From Campylobacter concisus (GTDB lineage: Bacteria > Campylobacterota > Campylobacteria > Campylobacterales > Campylobacteraceae): a stretch of DNA of 64,000 nucleotides. The stretch covers positions 186,001 to 250,000 of the forward strand of contig NZ_PPAF01000035.1 of the NCBI RefSeq assembly GCF_002913045.1, written 5' to 3'. The stretch's first letter is position 1, and each line of letters begins with the position of its first letter. Both the position numbers and the translations under genes were made by a program. The notes under the pieces are model-generated. The model did not search any database and was not told where the DNA came from. It was given only the letters and a program-made list of their open reading frames with translations. Positions 8,960-18,614 of the stretch are shown piece after piece.

Positions 8960-9355
8960 ATGCAAGAAGCGATGGATAAATTTTTAAATGATCCCAGCCA
9001 GCAAAATGAGATAAATTTGATATCGGCTTTAAAAAAGGCTACTTTTTTTGCTCCGGTGCTTTTAAACCAAGCGCTGGCAAAGCCTGATGGTGGCGTAGTT
9101 TATGAGGAAGAGGGCTCAAATATCAAATTTATCCTGCTTGAAGATGAGAACGAGAAGCGTAGCTATTTTCCGGCATTTACAAGCAAAGAGGCGATGAAAC
9201 TTTGGCGAAACGACAGCGAACAAGAAAGCATTGAGATAGGGCTAAAAGAGTATCTTGCGATGCTAAAAGAGAGCAGTTATGCTGGTGTCGTGGTGGATGC
9301 TTTTAGTTATGATTTTATTCTTAAAAAAGAGCAGATAGCAAGAATTTTAGACTAA
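8960..9355 (+). CDS. SseB-family protein of unknown function
   Basis: A 131-residue soluble protein with the SseB N-terminal domain pattern: LISALKKATFFAPVLL, a short acidic stretch, then RSYFPAFTSKEAMKLW, which in the family reads as 'value is entered / capped by a field or test'. The biochemical role of this family is not known. I start it at the ATG at 8960, one base past the gmhA stop, because GGAG lies just upstream; a longer frame opens at 8939 but would run into gmhA. It looks like the last gene of the heptose operon, though I see no functional link to LPS. No signal peptide or membrane segment. Confidence 0.7.
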   Translation: MQEAMDKFLNDPSQQNEINLISALKKATFFAPVLLNQALAKPDGGVVYEEEGSNIKFILLEDENEKRSYFPAFTSKEAMKLWRNDSEQESIEIGLKEYLAMLKESSYAGVVVDAFSYDFILKKEQIARILD

Positions 9356-9453
9356 AATTTTCATCGCACTATTGCCAAAGTCGCTGATTTGCTATTTAGC
9401 AAGTTTTTATTAATTTTAAGCTAAAATCAGCCAAGCTAAATTTAAGGAAAAAA

Positions 9454-12075
9454 ATGAAAGATAATCTACTTGAATTAACCCAAGATATCGCATCAGTTGA
9501 TATCGAAGAGTCTATAAAAACTAGCTATCTTGACTACTCCATGAGTGTCATTGTGGGACGTGCTTTGCCTGATGCTAGAGACGGACTAAAGCCAGTTCAC
9601 AGAAGAATTTTATATGCTATGGACAATCTTGGCGTTGGTAGCAGAAGTGCCTACATGAAGTCAGCTCGTATCGTTGGTGAAGTCATCGGTAAGTACCATC
9701 CACACGGTGACACAGCAGTTTATGACGCACTCGTTCGTATGGCTCAGAAATTTTCTATGCGTTATCCGGTCGTTGACGGACAAGGAAACTTCGGCTCTAT
9801 TGACGGTGACAGCGCAGCTGCGATGCGTTATACTGAAGCTAGAATGACAATGCTTACTGAAGAGCTTTTAAAAGATATCGACAAAGACACGGTTGATTTT
9901 GTGCCAAACTACGATGATAGAGAGGTTGAACCAGATGTACTTCCAAGCCGTGTGCCAAATTTATTATTAAACGGCTCAAGCGGTATCGCGGTTGGTATGG
10001 CGACAAATATCCCACCACACAGCCTTGATGAGCTAATAGACAGTCTTTTGCTACTTCTTGAAAACAAAGAGGCAACACTTGAAGAGGTGATGGAATTTAT
10101 AAAAGGCCCAGACTTCCCAACTGGCGGTATCATCTTTGGTAAAAAGGGCATCATAGAGGCCTACCGCACAGGTCGTGGCAGAGTCAAACTAAGGGCAAAA
10201 ACTCACATAGAGAAAAAGCCAAACAAAGATGTCATCGTCATTGATGAGCTACCATATCAAACAAACAAAGCTAGGCTCATTGAGCAGATCGCCGAGCTTG
10301 TAAAAGATAAGCAGATAGATGGCATCAGCGAGGTTAGAGATGAGTCTGACAAAGATGGCATCCGCGTCGTAATCGAGCTAAAACGTGACGCTATGAGTGA
10401 CATCGTGCTAAATAACCTTTTTAAATCAACCACGATGGAGAGTACTTTTGGCGTTATTATGCTTGCTATTAATAACAAAGAGCCAAAGGTATTTAACCTT
10501 ATTGAGCTGCTTAAGCTATTTTTAAATCACAGAAAAACGGTCATCATTAGAAGAACGATATTTGAGCTTGAAAAAGCGCGTGCAAGAGCCCATATCTTAG
10601 AGGGTCTAAAGATCGCACTTGATAACATAGATGAGGTGATCGAACTTATTAGAAATAGTGCCGATACAGCGGTTGCTAGAGAAGGCTTGATGAGCAAATT
10701 TAACCTCTCAGAGCTTCAAGCAAACGCTATCCTTGATATGCGTCTAAGCAAGCTCACAGGCCTAGAGAGAGAAAAACTAGAGGCCGAGCTAGCTGAGCTT
10801 ATGGCAGAGATCGCAAGACTTGATGAAATTTTAAAGAGTGAGACATTGCTTGAAAATTTGATCAAAGAAGAGCTTCTTGAGATCAAAAATAAATTTAAAG
10901 TACCAAGAGTTACTGAGATCGTTGATGACTACGATGATATCGATATCGAAGATCTCATACCAAATGAAAATATGGTCGTAACCATAACTCACCGCGGCTA
11001 CATTAAGCGTGTGCCAAGTAAGCAGTACGAGAAGCAAAAACGCGGTGGTAAGGGCAAAGTAGCGGTCACTACATACGATGATGATTTTATAGAAAGCTTC
11101 TTTACTTCAAATACCCACGATACGCTTATGTTTGTGACTGACCGCGGACAGCTATACTGGCTAAAAGTCTATAAGATCCCAGAGGGAAGCCGCACAGCAA
11201 AGGGCAAAGCAGTTGTAAATTTGATCCAGTTGCAGCCTGATGAGAAGATCAAAGCGATCATCCCAACGACTGACTTTGACGAGAGCAAATCGCTAGCGTT
11301 CTTTACTAAAAATGGCATCGTAAAACGCACAAATTTAAGCGAATTTAAAAATATCCGCTCAGTTGGTGTAAGAGCTATAAGCCTCGATGAGAACGACGAG
11401 CTAGTAACTGCGCTCATTGCTCAAACATATGATGATATGCCAGTTACTGACCCAGAAAATGAGCTAAGCGTTGAGACAGAGGTGCTTGAAGTTGAAGAGC
11501 TTCAAAACGAGATCGATGAAGATAGTGTAAATGCTGAAGAGGACGCAAACTCAAGCGATGAGACAATGCTATTTGTCGTTACTAAAAAGGGTATGTGCCT
11601 TAAATTTAAGATCAGCAAAGTTCGCCAAATGGGCAGAACTGCACGTGGCGTAACTGGCATCAAATTTAAAGAACCAGGCGATGAGGTCGTAGGCGCAGCA
11701 GTCATCGAAAGCAATGACCAAGAAATTTTAAGCATATCTCAAAAAGGTATCGGCAAGCGCACAACTGCTGATGAGTATCGCTTGACAAATCGTGGCGGCA
11801 AAGGTGTCATCTGCATGAAGCTAACGAGCAGAACAGGCGATCTAGTGGGCGTTGTGATGGTTGATGAAGAGCAAGATCTTATGGCTCTAACATCAAGCGG
11901 CAAGATGATAAGAGTCGATATGCAAAGCATCCGCAAAGCAGGACGTAACACAAGTGGCGTTATCGTCGTAAACGTCGATGGCGATGATGTTGTAAGTATC
12001 GCAAGATGCCCTAAGGCAGATGATGGCGAAGATGAGGATGAAGCACCAGGCGAAGATATGGGGCTTTTGGAATAA
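9454..12075 (+). CDS. gyrA: DNA gyrase subunit A
   Basis: GyrA is the breakage-and-reunion subunit of gyrase, which introduces negative supercoils. The catalytic tyrosine is Y126 in MRYTEARM. The quinolone-determining region reads [11 protein letters not shown]: Thr87 and Asp91 correspond to C. jejuni Thr86 and Asp90, both in the susceptible state. Much of the C-terminal half is the DNA-wrapping beta-pinwheel; QKRGGKG near residue 530 is the GyrA box needed for wrapping. An acidic tail ends the protein. 873 residues is about the normal Campylobacter size. ATG at 9454 is preceded by TTTAAGGAAAAAA. It has its own upstream gap of about 100 bases with a likely TAAAAT -10 box. The flagellar genes flgP-flgQ-flgR follow. 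Confidence 0.97.
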   Translation: MKDNLLELTQDIASVDIEESIKTSYLDYSMSVIVGRALPDARDGLKPVHRRILYAMDNLGVGSRSAYMKSARIVGEVIGKYHPHGDTAVYDALVRMAQKFSMRYPVVDGQGNFGSIDGDSAAAMRYTEARMTMLTEELLKDIDKDTVDFVPNYDDREVEPDVLPSRVPNLLLNGSSGIAVGMATNIPPHSLDELIDSLLLLLENKEATLEEVMEFIKGPDFPTGGIIFGKKGIIEAYRTGRGRVKLRAKTHIEKKPNKDVIVIDELPYQTNKARLIEQIAELVKDKQIDGISEVRDESDKDGIRVVIELKRDAMSDIVLNNLFKSTTMESTFGVIMLAINNKEPKVFNLIELLKLFLNHRKTVIIRRTIFELEKARARAHILEGLKIALDNIDEVIELIRNSADTAVAREGLMSKFNLSELQANAILDMRLSKLTGLEREKLEAELAELMAEIARLDEILKSETLLENLIKEELLEIKNKFKVPRVTEIVDDYDDIDIEDLIPNENMVVTITHRGYIKRVPSKQYEKQKRGGKGKVAVTTYDDDFIESFFTSNTHDTLMFVTDRGQLYWLKVYKIPEGSRTAKGKAVVNLIQLQPDEKIKAIIPTTDFDESKSLAFFTKNGIVKRTNLSEFKNIRSVGVRAISLDENDELVTALIAQTYDDMPVTDPENELSVETEVLEVEELQNEIDEDSVNAEEDANSSDETMLFVVTKKGMCLKFKISKVRQMGRTARGVTGIKFKEPGDEVVGAAVIESNDQEILSISQKGIGKRTTADEYRLTNRGGKGVICMKLTSRTGDLVGVVMVDEEQDLMALTSSGKMIRVDMQSIRKAGRNTSGVIVVNVDGDDVVSIARCPKADDGEDEDEAPGEDMGLLE

Positions 12076-12119
12076 ATTTTGCTATTAAATTTTAAATAAA
12101 AGCATAAAAAAGGTTGTTT

Positions 12120-12620
12120 ATGAAAGTTAAAATTTTATCTTTTGCTTTGATGATCGCTATTTTTGGCGGTTGCTCATTTAATGGCTTTATGGGCGAGCCA
12201 ACTAGCACATCAAACCGCAACGTAGTCATCCAAAAGGTCGATAAAGACGATCTTAGAGAGGTGATGAAAAAAGAGAAGATGATATATGATAGCGCTCCAA
12301 GAGAGACCACTTTTAGAGCCACAGGCGAGGGCATAGCCCCGCTAAATTCGCTCTCATACGCTCAGTCTGTTACACTTGCGAAAAGAGCGGCGATGGCTGA
12401 TGCTTATTCGCAGCTTGCAGGCAAGCTTTATGGCGTAAAGATCAACGCTGAAGACACCGTAAGAGATGCGATGCTAAATGATTCATCTATCACTTCAAAG
12501 GTTCAAGGTCTTGTCAAAAATGCAAGGATCGTGAATGAAAATTTCAAAGACGGGCTTTATAAGGTAAATATGGAGCTTAAGATAGACGAAGATAAGTGGC
12601 GAGAAGTCTTTTCTTACTAA
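12120..12620 (+). CDS. flgP: Flagellar basal-disk lipoprotein FlgP (LPP20 family)
   Basis: An LPP20-type lipoprotein of 166 residues. The signal peptide MKVKILSFALMIAIFGGC ends in a lipobox with Cys18. The body has the LPP20 fold signature: RATGEG, then a helix AKRAAMADAYSQLAGKLYG, and a final strand pair. In C. jejuni FlgP builds the large disk at the outer membrane around the flagellar motor and is required for motility; that gene also lies between gyrA and flgR. I start at ATG 12120, with AAAAAAGG upstream, rather than at TTG 12114. The end overlaps flgQ by 25 bases. Identification rests on fold plus gene order. Confidence 0.82.
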   Translation: MKVKILSFALMIAIFGGCSFNGFMGEPTSTSNRNVVIQKVDKDDLREVMKKEKMIYDSAPRETTFRATGEGIAPLNSLSYAQSVTLAKRAAMADAYSQLAGKLYGVKINAEDTVRDAMLNDSSITSKVQGLVKNARIVNENFKDGLYKVNMELKIDEDKWREVFSY

Positions 12621-12988
12621 CGATACTTTTAAATTTTGCCTTTTGCCTGGAGGAGTTTATCTTCTGGGCGAAGGTCGATACGACAAATCATATCATTGCG
12701 CATGAGGAAATTTCTTTTTCAAAGGCGATGACCCTCTCGCCAAATCCAAAACCAAAATTTCTTTGCCAGATAGATGCTTTTAAAGATGAAAATACCACAA
12801 CTCTTGGCTTTTTAAATTTACACAAAGATGAGATTTTTGACTGTTTTGTCTTAAAAAAAGTGATGATAAAAAATGAGCTAAATGTCAAAAATGCACAGGT
12901 CACAAATGCTTCAAATTTGAAAATTTTGCCAGTTAGATTTATGGTGGAATTTAAGCCAAAATCCGCTATCATCGGCACACTTCAATAA
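12596..12988 (+). CDS. flgQ: Secreted protein in the FlgQ position
   Basis: A 130-residue protein with an N-terminal hydrophobic signal (SLFLLTILLNFAFC) and no other membrane segment. Paired cysteines (CQIDAF, DCFVLK) might form a disulfide in the periplasm. There is no well-known domain. In C. jejuni the gene between flgP and flgR is flgQ, needed to keep FlgP stable and for motility, and the size and export signal agree, so the symbol rests mostly on gene order. GTG start at 12596 lies inside flgP, indicating translational coupling. Confidence 0.6.
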   Translation: MARSLFLLTILLNFAFCLEEFIFWAKVDTTNHIIAHEEISFSKAMTLSPNPKPKFLCQIDAFKDENTTTLGFLNLHKDEIFDCFVLKKVMIKNELNVKNAQVTNASNLKILPVRFMVEFKPKSAIIGTLQ

Positions 12989-13000
12989 AAAAGAGATCAA

Positions 13001-14155
13001 ATGAATATCGTCATAGTAGAAGATGACATCAATATGCGAAAGTCGCTTGAGATCGCACTTGGCGAGTATGAAGAGCTAAACATCAAGAGTTACAAGAGCG
13101 CAGTTGAAGCTTTAAAAAAGCTAAGCGACGACACTGATCTAATCATCACCGACATAAACATGCCTAAGATGGACGGACTCGAGTTCATTAAGGAGCTAAA
13201 CGGCAAATTTGACGTCATCATAATGACTGGAAACGCCACACTTAACAAGGCAATCGAAAGTGTTAGGCTTGGCGTGAAGGACTTTTTAACAAAGCCATTT
13301 GACGTCTCAACGCTTTATGAGGCGATAAAAAGGGTGGAGGCGCTAAAGCAAAAAACTCCAAAAATTTCAAAAAAAGCTGAAGAAAAAAGCGAAAATAACG
13401 GCTTTTTAGCTACTTCAAAGGCACTTGAAACCACGCTAAATATCGCGCTAAAAGCTGCAAGAACAGACGCCTCAATAATGCTTAGTGGAGAAAGTGGCGT
13501 TGGCAAGGAGGTCTTTGCTAAATTTATCCACGCAAACTCACCAAGAAAAGATGCGGCATTTATCGCTCTAAATATGGCTGCCATCCCTGAAAATTTGATA
13601 GAAAGCGAGCTTTTTGGTTTTGAAAAGGGCGCATTTACTGATGCTGCGACTACCAAAAAAGGGCAGTTTGAGCTGGCAAATGGAGGAACGCTATTTTTAG
13701 ATGAGATCGGCGAGATGCCCATAAATTTACAACCAAAGCTGCTTCGTGCCTTGCAGGAGCGCGAGATAACAAGACTTGGCGCTACAAAGAGCGAAAAGAT
13801 AGATGTTCGCATCATCTGCGCTACAAACGCAAATTTAGAGCTTGCAATGAAAGAGGGCAGGTTTAGAGAGGATCTTTTCTACCGCCTAAATACGATCCCG
13901 CTTTTCATCCCCCCACTTCGTGAGCGAAAAGATGAAATTTTACCTATCGCGCAGGATACTTTAGAGAAGTGCTGTAAAGAGTATGGCTTTGAGGCTAAAA
14001 ATTTCTCAAAAGCGGCAAAAGAGGAACTTTTGAGCTATGACTATCCAGGCAACATAAGAGAGCTCATCTCAGTCGTGCAGCGTGCAGCGATACTAAGTGA
14101 GGGTGATGAAATTTTGCTAAAAGATCTATTTTTACAAGCCAGAAGCAAAAAATAG
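13001..14155 (+). CDS. flgR: Sigma-54-dependent response regulator FlgR, without a DNA-binding domain
   Basis: FlgR is the NtrC-type activator that, after phosphorylation by FlgS, makes sigma-54 RNA polymerase transcribe rod, hook and other mid-stage flagellar genes. Residues 1-115 are a receiver domain with Asp51 as phosphorylation site and Lys98 in TKPF. Residues about 135-365 are the AAA+ domain: Walker A GESGVGKE at 163-170, Walker B LFLDEIGE, arginine-finger region FREDLFYRLN. The sigma-54 contact loop reads GAFTDA at 210-215 instead of the common GAFTGA. The protein ends about 15 residues after the AAA+ lid helices, so no Fis-type helix-turn-helix is present, as in H. pylori FlgR. It follows flgP-flgQ by 12 bases, with AAAGAG as the likely ribosome site. 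Confidence 0.88.
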   Translation: MNIVIVEDDINMRKSLEIALGEYEELNIKSYKSAVEALKKLSDDTDLIITDINMPKMDGLEFIKELNGKFDVIIMTGNATLNKAIESVRLGVKDFLTKPFDVSTLYEAIKRVEALKQKTPKISKKAEEKSENNGFLATSKALETTLNIALKAARTDASIMLSGESGVGKEVFAKFIHANSPRKDAAFIALNMAAIPENLIESELFGFEKGAFTDAATTKKGQFELANGGTLFLDEIGEMPINLQPKLLRALQEREITRLGATKSEKIDVRIICATNANLELAMKEGRFREDLFYRLNTIPLFIPPLRERKDEILPIAQDTLEKCCKEYGFEAKNFSKAAKEELLSYDYPGNIRELISVVQRAAILSEGDEILLKDLFLQARSKK

Positions 14156-14203
14156 CCATAAATTTAAGTAAAATTACGAAAATTAAAAAAATAAGGAGAG
14201 CAG

Positions 14204-15229
14204 ATGAGAAAATTTAACGTAGCTGTCGTTGGTGCTACTGGAGCGGTCGGCGAAGAGCTTTTTAGAGTTATGGAAGAGGTTGATTTCCCAGTTGGAGAGC
14301 TTTTGCCGCTTGCTAGTGCAAAAAGTGCTGGTAGTGAGATTGAATTTAATGGCAAATATTACAAGGTAAAAGAGCTAACCGAAAAGGTTTTTAGCGAGCA
14401 CGAGATAGATATTGCTTTTTTTAGTGCGGGCGGTTCAGTCTCAGAGAAATTTGCCAAATTTGCAGCTGATAGTGGCGCAGTAGTCATCGATAACACCAGC
14501 CATTTTAGGATGGATAAAGATATCCCTCTTGTTGTGCCAGAGTGCAATCCAAGCGACATTGCTATGTGGAAAAACCGCGGTATCATCGCAAATCCAAACT
14601 GCTCGACTATCCAAATGGTGCAAATTTTAAAACCGTTAAACGACGCTTTTAGTATCAATAGAGTCGATGTTTCTACATACCAAGCAGCAAGCGGTGCTGG
14701 CAAAGAGGGCATGGAAGAGCTTGTCGTTCAAATGCAAAAATTCTTTGAGTTTAAACTTGATGAGTGTGAGCCAAAGGTATTTGCACACCGCCTAGCGCTA
14801 AACGTGATCCCACACATCGATGTCTTTTTGGACAATGACTACACAAAAGAAGAGATGAAAATGGTCAATGAGACGCAAAAAATTCTTCACAAAGATATAG
14901 AAGTTAGCGCTACCTGTGTGCGTGTGCCAGTGCTTAGAAGCCACTCAGAGGCGATCACTATCCACTTTGATAAAGATGTAAGTGCGGATGCAGCAAGAGA
15001 AATTTTAAGCAAGGCTCCAAGCGTCGTTGTAGTCGATAATCCAGCAAATAAAGAGTATCCGATGCCTATCATTTCAAGCGATACAAATGAGACTTATGTC
15101 GGTAGGATCAGAGTCGATAATTACAGACCTAATGTGCTTCACCTTTGGTGCAGTGCCGATCAGATCCGCGTAGGGGCTGCTACAAATGCTGTCAGGATCG
15201 CACAAAAGTGGATCGCGATGCAAGAGTAA
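14204..15229 (+). CDS. asd: Aspartate-semialdehyde dehydrogenase
   Basis: Asd reduces aspartyl phosphate to aspartate semialdehyde, the branch point to lysine, diaminopimelate, threonine and methionine. The NADP-binding loop is GATGAVGEELFR near residue 10. The catalytic cysteine sits in NPNCSTIQM near residue 128, and RSHSEAITIHF carries the substrate-binding Arg and acid-base His. 341 residues is the family norm. ATG has AAGGAGAGCAG before it. It lies about 50 bases after flgR, so it may be the last gene of that unit or have its own promoter. It is essential for peptidoglycan synthesis in Gram-negative bacteria. Confidence 0.95.
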   Translation: MRKFNVAVVGATGAVGEELFRVMEEVDFPVGELLPLASAKSAGSEIEFNGKYYKVKELTEKVFSEHEIDIAFFSAGGSVSEKFAKFAADSGAVVIDNTSHFRMDKDIPLVVPECNPSDIAMWKNRGIIANPNCSTIQMVQILKPLNDAFSINRVDVSTYQAASGAGKEGMEELVVQMQKFFEFKLDECEPKVFAHRLALNVIPHIDVFLDNDYTKEEMKMVNETQKILHKDIEVSATCVRVPVLRSHSEAITIHFDKDVSADAAREILSKAPSVVVVDNPANKEYPMPIISSDTNETYVGRIRVDNYRPNVLHLWCSADQIRVGAATNAVRIAQKWIAMQE

Positions 15230-15245
15230 ATAAAAAGGATTTTTA

Positions 15246-15752
15246 TTGCGTAAGATATTTGAAAAAATTTTGCTTGCAAGCAACAGCTTTACACTTTTTC
15301 CAGTAGTTTTTGGACTTTTAGGCGCGATCGTACTTTTTATCATCGCAAGTTACGACGTTGGCAAAGTACTTTTAGAGGTTTATAAATATTTCTTTGCTGC
15401 AGATTTTCACGTTGAAAATTTCCACTCAGAAGTCGTTGGCGAGATTGTTGGAGCGATCGATCTATACTTGATGGCGCTTGTTCTTTATATATTTAGCTTC
15501 GGAATTTACGAGCTTTTCATCTCAGAGATCACACAGCTGAAGCAGTCAAAGCAGAGCAAGGTGCTTGAAGTTCATTCGCTTGATGAGCTAAAAGACAAGC
15601 TTGGCAAAGTGATCGTCATGGTTTTAATCGTAAATTTCTTCCAAAGGGTGCTTCACGCAAACTTTACAACACCGCTTGAGATGGCCTATCTTGCGGCTTC
15701 TATCCTAGCACTTTGCCTTGGACTTTACTTCCTTCACAAGGGAGATCACTAA
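15246..15752 (+). CDS. YqhA-family (UPF0114) inner-membrane protein
   Basis: A 168-residue membrane protein of the YqhA/UPF0114 family, function unknown. Hydrophobic helices lie near residues 13-33, 70-95, 118-135 and 145-163; the third is preceded by a KDKLGKVIVMVL stretch characteristic of the family. TTG start at 15246 is supported by AAAAAGGA six bases upstream; no ATG is available near it. It follows asd by 16 bases, so the two are probably co-transcribed, and a strong hairpin terminator follows. Family call is fairly sure. Confidence 0.72.
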   Translation: MRKIFEKILLASNSFTLFPVVFGLLGAIVLFIIASYDVGKVLLEVYKYFFAADFHVENFHSEVVGEIVGAIDLYLMALVLYIFSFGIYELFISEITQLKQSKQSKVLEVHSLDELKDKLGKVIVMVLIVNFFQRVLHANFTTPLEMAYLAASILALCLGLYFLHKGDH

Positions 15753-15785
15753 AATTTTAAGCGTTTTTACGCTTAAAATTTCTCC
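15752..15785 (+). terminator. Strong hairpin terminator after the YqhA-like gene
   Basis: AAATTTTAAGCG at 15752-15763 and CGCTTAAAATTT at 15770-15781 form a perfect 12-pair stem around TTTTTA. The left arm begins at the last base of the stop codon. Confidence 0.75.
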
Positions 15786-15844
15786 TACATCTTTTCTTTA
15801 GCTATTTTTAGGTAATATCCATTTAAAAATTTAAAGGAAATTTA

Positions 15845-16867
15845 ATGATTTTTATAGACGCTTGTCTTAAAAAACCTACCCCTTATACGCCTGTTTGGAT
15901 GATGCGCCAAGCTGGTAGATATCTGCCAGAGTATATGCGAGTACGCGCGCAAGCAGGGGATTTTTTATCGCTTTGTAAAGACTACAAAAAGGCTAGCGAG
16001 GTCACGCTTCAGCCAGTTGAAATTCTAGGCGTTGATGCGGCGATTTTATTTAGCGACATTCTCGTTGTGCCTCTTGAAATGGGCATGGATCTACGTTTTG
16101 AAAAGGGCGAGGGACCAGTTTTTAGTGAGCCTTTACGTGATAAAGCCGCACTTGACGCGCTAAGTATCGAAAAATCGACTAAAAATTTAGCATACGTCTA
16201 TGATACGATAAAGCTCACAAGAGAAAATTTAGCCAAAGACAAGGCTCTCATTGGCTTTTGCGGTGCCCCATGGACGATAGCTACATATATGATAGAAGGT
16301 GGTGGCAGTAAAACTTATGCGGTCTGTAAAAAAATGCTCTATCAAAATCCAGAATTTTTACATCAAATTTTAGAAAAAGTGACGCAAGCTCTCATCCTTT
16401 ACGTCAAAGAGCAGATAAGAGCAGGCGTAAATGCGGTACAAATTTTTGATAGCTGGGCAGCTGCACTTGAAGAGCAGGCTTATTTTGAGTTTGGATTTAG
16501 CTATATAAACAAAATAGTTGATAGCGTTAAGGCTGAATTTCCAGAAATTCCAGTCATCGTTTTCCCAAAAGGAATAAGCGGCTATCTGGATAAAATTTCA
16601 GGAAAATTTGACGTTTTTGGCGTTGATTGGAGCACGCCGATCGAACTAGCAAAAGAAAAACTTAGCCCAAGATACGTCCTTCAAGGCAATATGGAGCCAA
16701 CAAGGCTTTATAGCAAAAAGGCGATAGATGAAGGCGTGGATAAAATTTTAAGCACGATGAAAGGTGTGCCTCATATTTTCAATCTTGGGCATGGAATTTT
16801 GCCTGATGTGCCAGTTGAGAATGCAAAATATTTTATAAAACAGGTACAGACAAAAAGTGCAAGGTAG
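15845..16867 (+). CDS. hemE: Uroporphyrinogen decarboxylase
   Basis: HemE removes four carboxyl groups from uroporphyrinogen III to form coproporphyrinogen III in haem synthesis. The N-terminal signature [15 protein letters not shown] (substrate Arg residues) and [20 protein letters not shown] are both present, as is the catalytic region [13 protein letters not shown]. 340 residues is normal. ATG has TTAAAGGAAATTTA before it. The end overlaps the radical SAM gene by 11 bases, giving a unit hemE-radical SAM-pyridoxal kinase; I recall the first two also adjacent in C. jejuni. Confidence 0.95.
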   Translation: MIFIDACLKKPTPYTPVWMMRQAGRYLPEYMRVRAQAGDFLSLCKDYKKASEVTLQPVEILGVDAAILFSDILVVPLEMGMDLRFEKGEGPVFSEPLRDKAALDALSIEKSTKNLAYVYDTIKLTRENLAKDKALIGFCGAPWTIATYMIEGGGSKTYAVCKKMLYQNPEFLHQILEKVTQALILYVKEQIRAGVNAVQIFDSWAAALEEQAYFEFGFSYINKIVDSVKAEFPEIPVIVFPKGISGYLDKISGKFDVFGVDWSTPIELAKEKLSPRYVLQGNMEPTRLYSKKAIDEGVDKILSTMKGVPHIFNLGHGILPDVPVENAKYFIKQVQTKSAR

Positions 16868-17780
16868 CAAGCCTTGCATCGTCTTTGGACCGATAAATTC
16901 TCGCCGTTTTGGCATAAGCCTAGGCATCGATCTAAGCCCAAATCAAAAATCATGTAATTTTGACTGCGTTTATTGTGAGCTAAGTGGCGCAAAGCCAGTT
17001 GAAGAGATAGAAAATCCTCCAAGCGTTGATGAGATCATAAGCGATTTAAAAGAAGCATTAAAAACTCATCAAAACATCGATGTCATCACACTTACGGCAA
17101 ATGGCGAACCAACTCTTTACCCACACTTAAAAGAGCTGATAGCAAAAGTAAATGAGCTAAAAGGTAGCACAAAAACACTTATTTTGAGTAATGGCTCAGG
17201 CGTGCGTGACCCAAAAATTTGTGAAGCACTACATGGGCTTGATATAGTGAAATTTAGCCTTGATAGCGCGGTGCAAAGCACTTTTAAAAAGATAGACCGC
17301 AATAAAAGTGGTATAGAAGTAAATGAACTTATAAAAGCAATGGCTAAATTTCGCAAGGAATTTACTGGCGAGCTTGTGCTTGAAATTTTAGTCGTGGCTG
17401 GATTTAACGACAAAAAAAGTGAGTTTGAAGCACTTAATGTGGCGATAAATGAGATAGCTCCGCACCGAGTGGATATTGGCACGATAGATCGTCCACCAGC
17501 TTATAATGTAAAGAGTGTAGATGCCAAAAAACTAGAGGAGCTAGCCAAGCAGATAAGTGGTGTACCGGTTAATATAGCTAAAGCTCACAAAATAGAGCAA
17601 AAGTATAACTTTAGTGAGGAAGAAATTTTAGAAATGCTAAGGCGTCGTCCGCAAACTATCGCAAATGTTGAAGAAAATTTCTCAGAGCACTCAAAGCAAA
17701 TTTTAAACAAGCTCTTGCAACAAGATGTGGTTTATCTAGCCGATGTTGCTGGGGTAAAATTTTACAAACTAAGAGCATAA
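16857..17780 (+). CDS. Radical SAM protein of unknown function
   Basis: A 307-residue radical SAM enzyme. The 4Fe-4S cysteine motif reads CNFDCVYC (CX3CX2C) near residues 33-40, followed by the SAM-binding strand [13 protein letters not shown] (GEP form) and SNGSG. The C-terminal about 60 residues look like a winged-helix module ([20 protein letters not shown]). The N-terminal [17 protein letters not shown] marks a subfamily widespread in epsilonproteobacteria and archaea whose substrate is unknown. GTG start at 16857 lies inside hemE; no better start is near. Co-transcription with hemE does not by itself show a haem role. Confidence 0.75.
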   Translation: MQGSKPCIVFGPINSRRFGISLGIDLSPNQKSCNFDCVYCELSGAKPVEEIENPPSVDEIISDLKEALKTHQNIDVITLTANGEPTLYPHLKELIAKVNELKGSTKTLILSNGSGVRDPKICEALHGLDIVKFSLDSAVQSTFKKIDRNKSGIEVNELIKAMAKFRKEFTGELVLEILVVAGFNDKKSEFEALNVAINEIAPHRVDIGTIDRPPAYNVKSVDAKKLEELAKQISGVPVNIAKAHKIEQKYNFSEEEILEMLRRRPQTIANVEENFSEHSKQILNKLLQQDVVYLADVAGVKFYKLRA

Positions 17781-18605
17781 ATGAAAAGAATCCTTACAAT
17801 ACAAGATATCTCGTGCGTTGGTAAATGTTCCCTTACCGTTGCACTTCCAATAATTAGCGCTCAAGGCATTGAGGCGTGCATATTGCCTACTGCGCTACTT
17901 TCGACTCATACTGGCTTTAAAAATTTCACATTTCGTGATCTGACTGATGAATTTGACGCAATAACACGAGTATGGCACAAAGAAAATATCGCATTTGATG
18001 GAATTTATACCGGATTTTTAGGTAGCTTTAGTCAGCTTGAGCTGATAGAGAAAATTTTTAATGAGTTTAATGACTCTACTTCACTAATACTTGTAGATCC
18101 TTGCATGGGCGACAATGGCAAGCTCTACCATGGATTTGATGAAAAATTTGTTATGAAAATGCGTGAGCTTTGCACAAAGGCTCACGTCATCACGCCAAAT
18201 ATAACTGAAGCAAGCTTTATGTGCGGGATGCCGTTTTTAGGCAGTGACTATAAGCAAGATTATATTTTAGAGTTGCTTGAAGGCTTAGCTAGCTTTGGAG
18301 TTAGAAAGATTGTGCTAAAGGGCATTAGATACAAGCAAAATGAATGTGGCATCATAGCTTACGACACAAAGACAAAAGAGAAGGTAGAGTATTTTCACGA
18401 ATTTTTGCCATTTCACACGAGTGGAACTGGAGATATATTTGCTTCTGTGCTTTTTGGCTCGCTAGTAAATGGCGAAAGCATGCAAAATGCCATCAAAAAG
18501 GCAGCAAACTTTGTGCTTAGCAGCATTAAAATCACGCTAAAAGATAAGAGCCGCACATGGTATGGTGTGCAGTTTGAAAAGATACTTGGCACTCTTTCAA
18601 AATAG
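17781..18605 (+). CDS. Pyridoxal / pyridoxamine kinase
   Basis: A ribokinase-superfamily enzyme of the PdxK/PdxY group that phosphorylates pyridoxal and related B6 vitamers in salvage. Near the N-terminus ILTIQDISCVGKCSLTVALP matches the pyridoxal-kinase substrate region, and HTSGTGDIFASVLFGSLV near residue 215 holds the anion-hole glycines and the catalytic Asp. VDPCMGDNGKLY is also family-typical. 274 residues fits. It starts directly after the stop of the radical SAM gene and probably shares its message. Whether PdxK- or PdxY-like cannot be decided by eye. Confidence 0.83.
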   Translation: MKRILTIQDISCVGKCSLTVALPIISAQGIEACILPTALLSTHTGFKNFTFRDLTDEFDAITRVWHKENIAFDGIYTGFLGSFSQLELIEKIFNEFNDSTSLILVDPCMGDNGKLYHGFDEKFVMKMRELCTKAHVITPNITEASFMCGMPFLGSDYKQDYILELLEGLASFGVRKIVLKGIRYKQNECGIIAYDTKTKEKVEYFHEFLPFHTSGTGDIFASVLFGSLVNGESMQNAIKKAANFVLSSIKITLKDKSRTWYGVQFEKILGTLSK

Positions 18606-18614
18606 GCTGGCAAA

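Noticed and set aside
9383-9431. GCTGATTT and AAATCAGC as an inverted repeat before gyrA, with a small inner stem
   Set aside because: The stems are short and the spacing does not give a clear terminator or operator; it may be chance in AT-rich DNA.
13315-13815. 166-codon open frame antisense to flgR
   Set aside because: It is the reverse shadow of a conserved AAA+ domain, Ser/Phe-rich, with no ribosome site.
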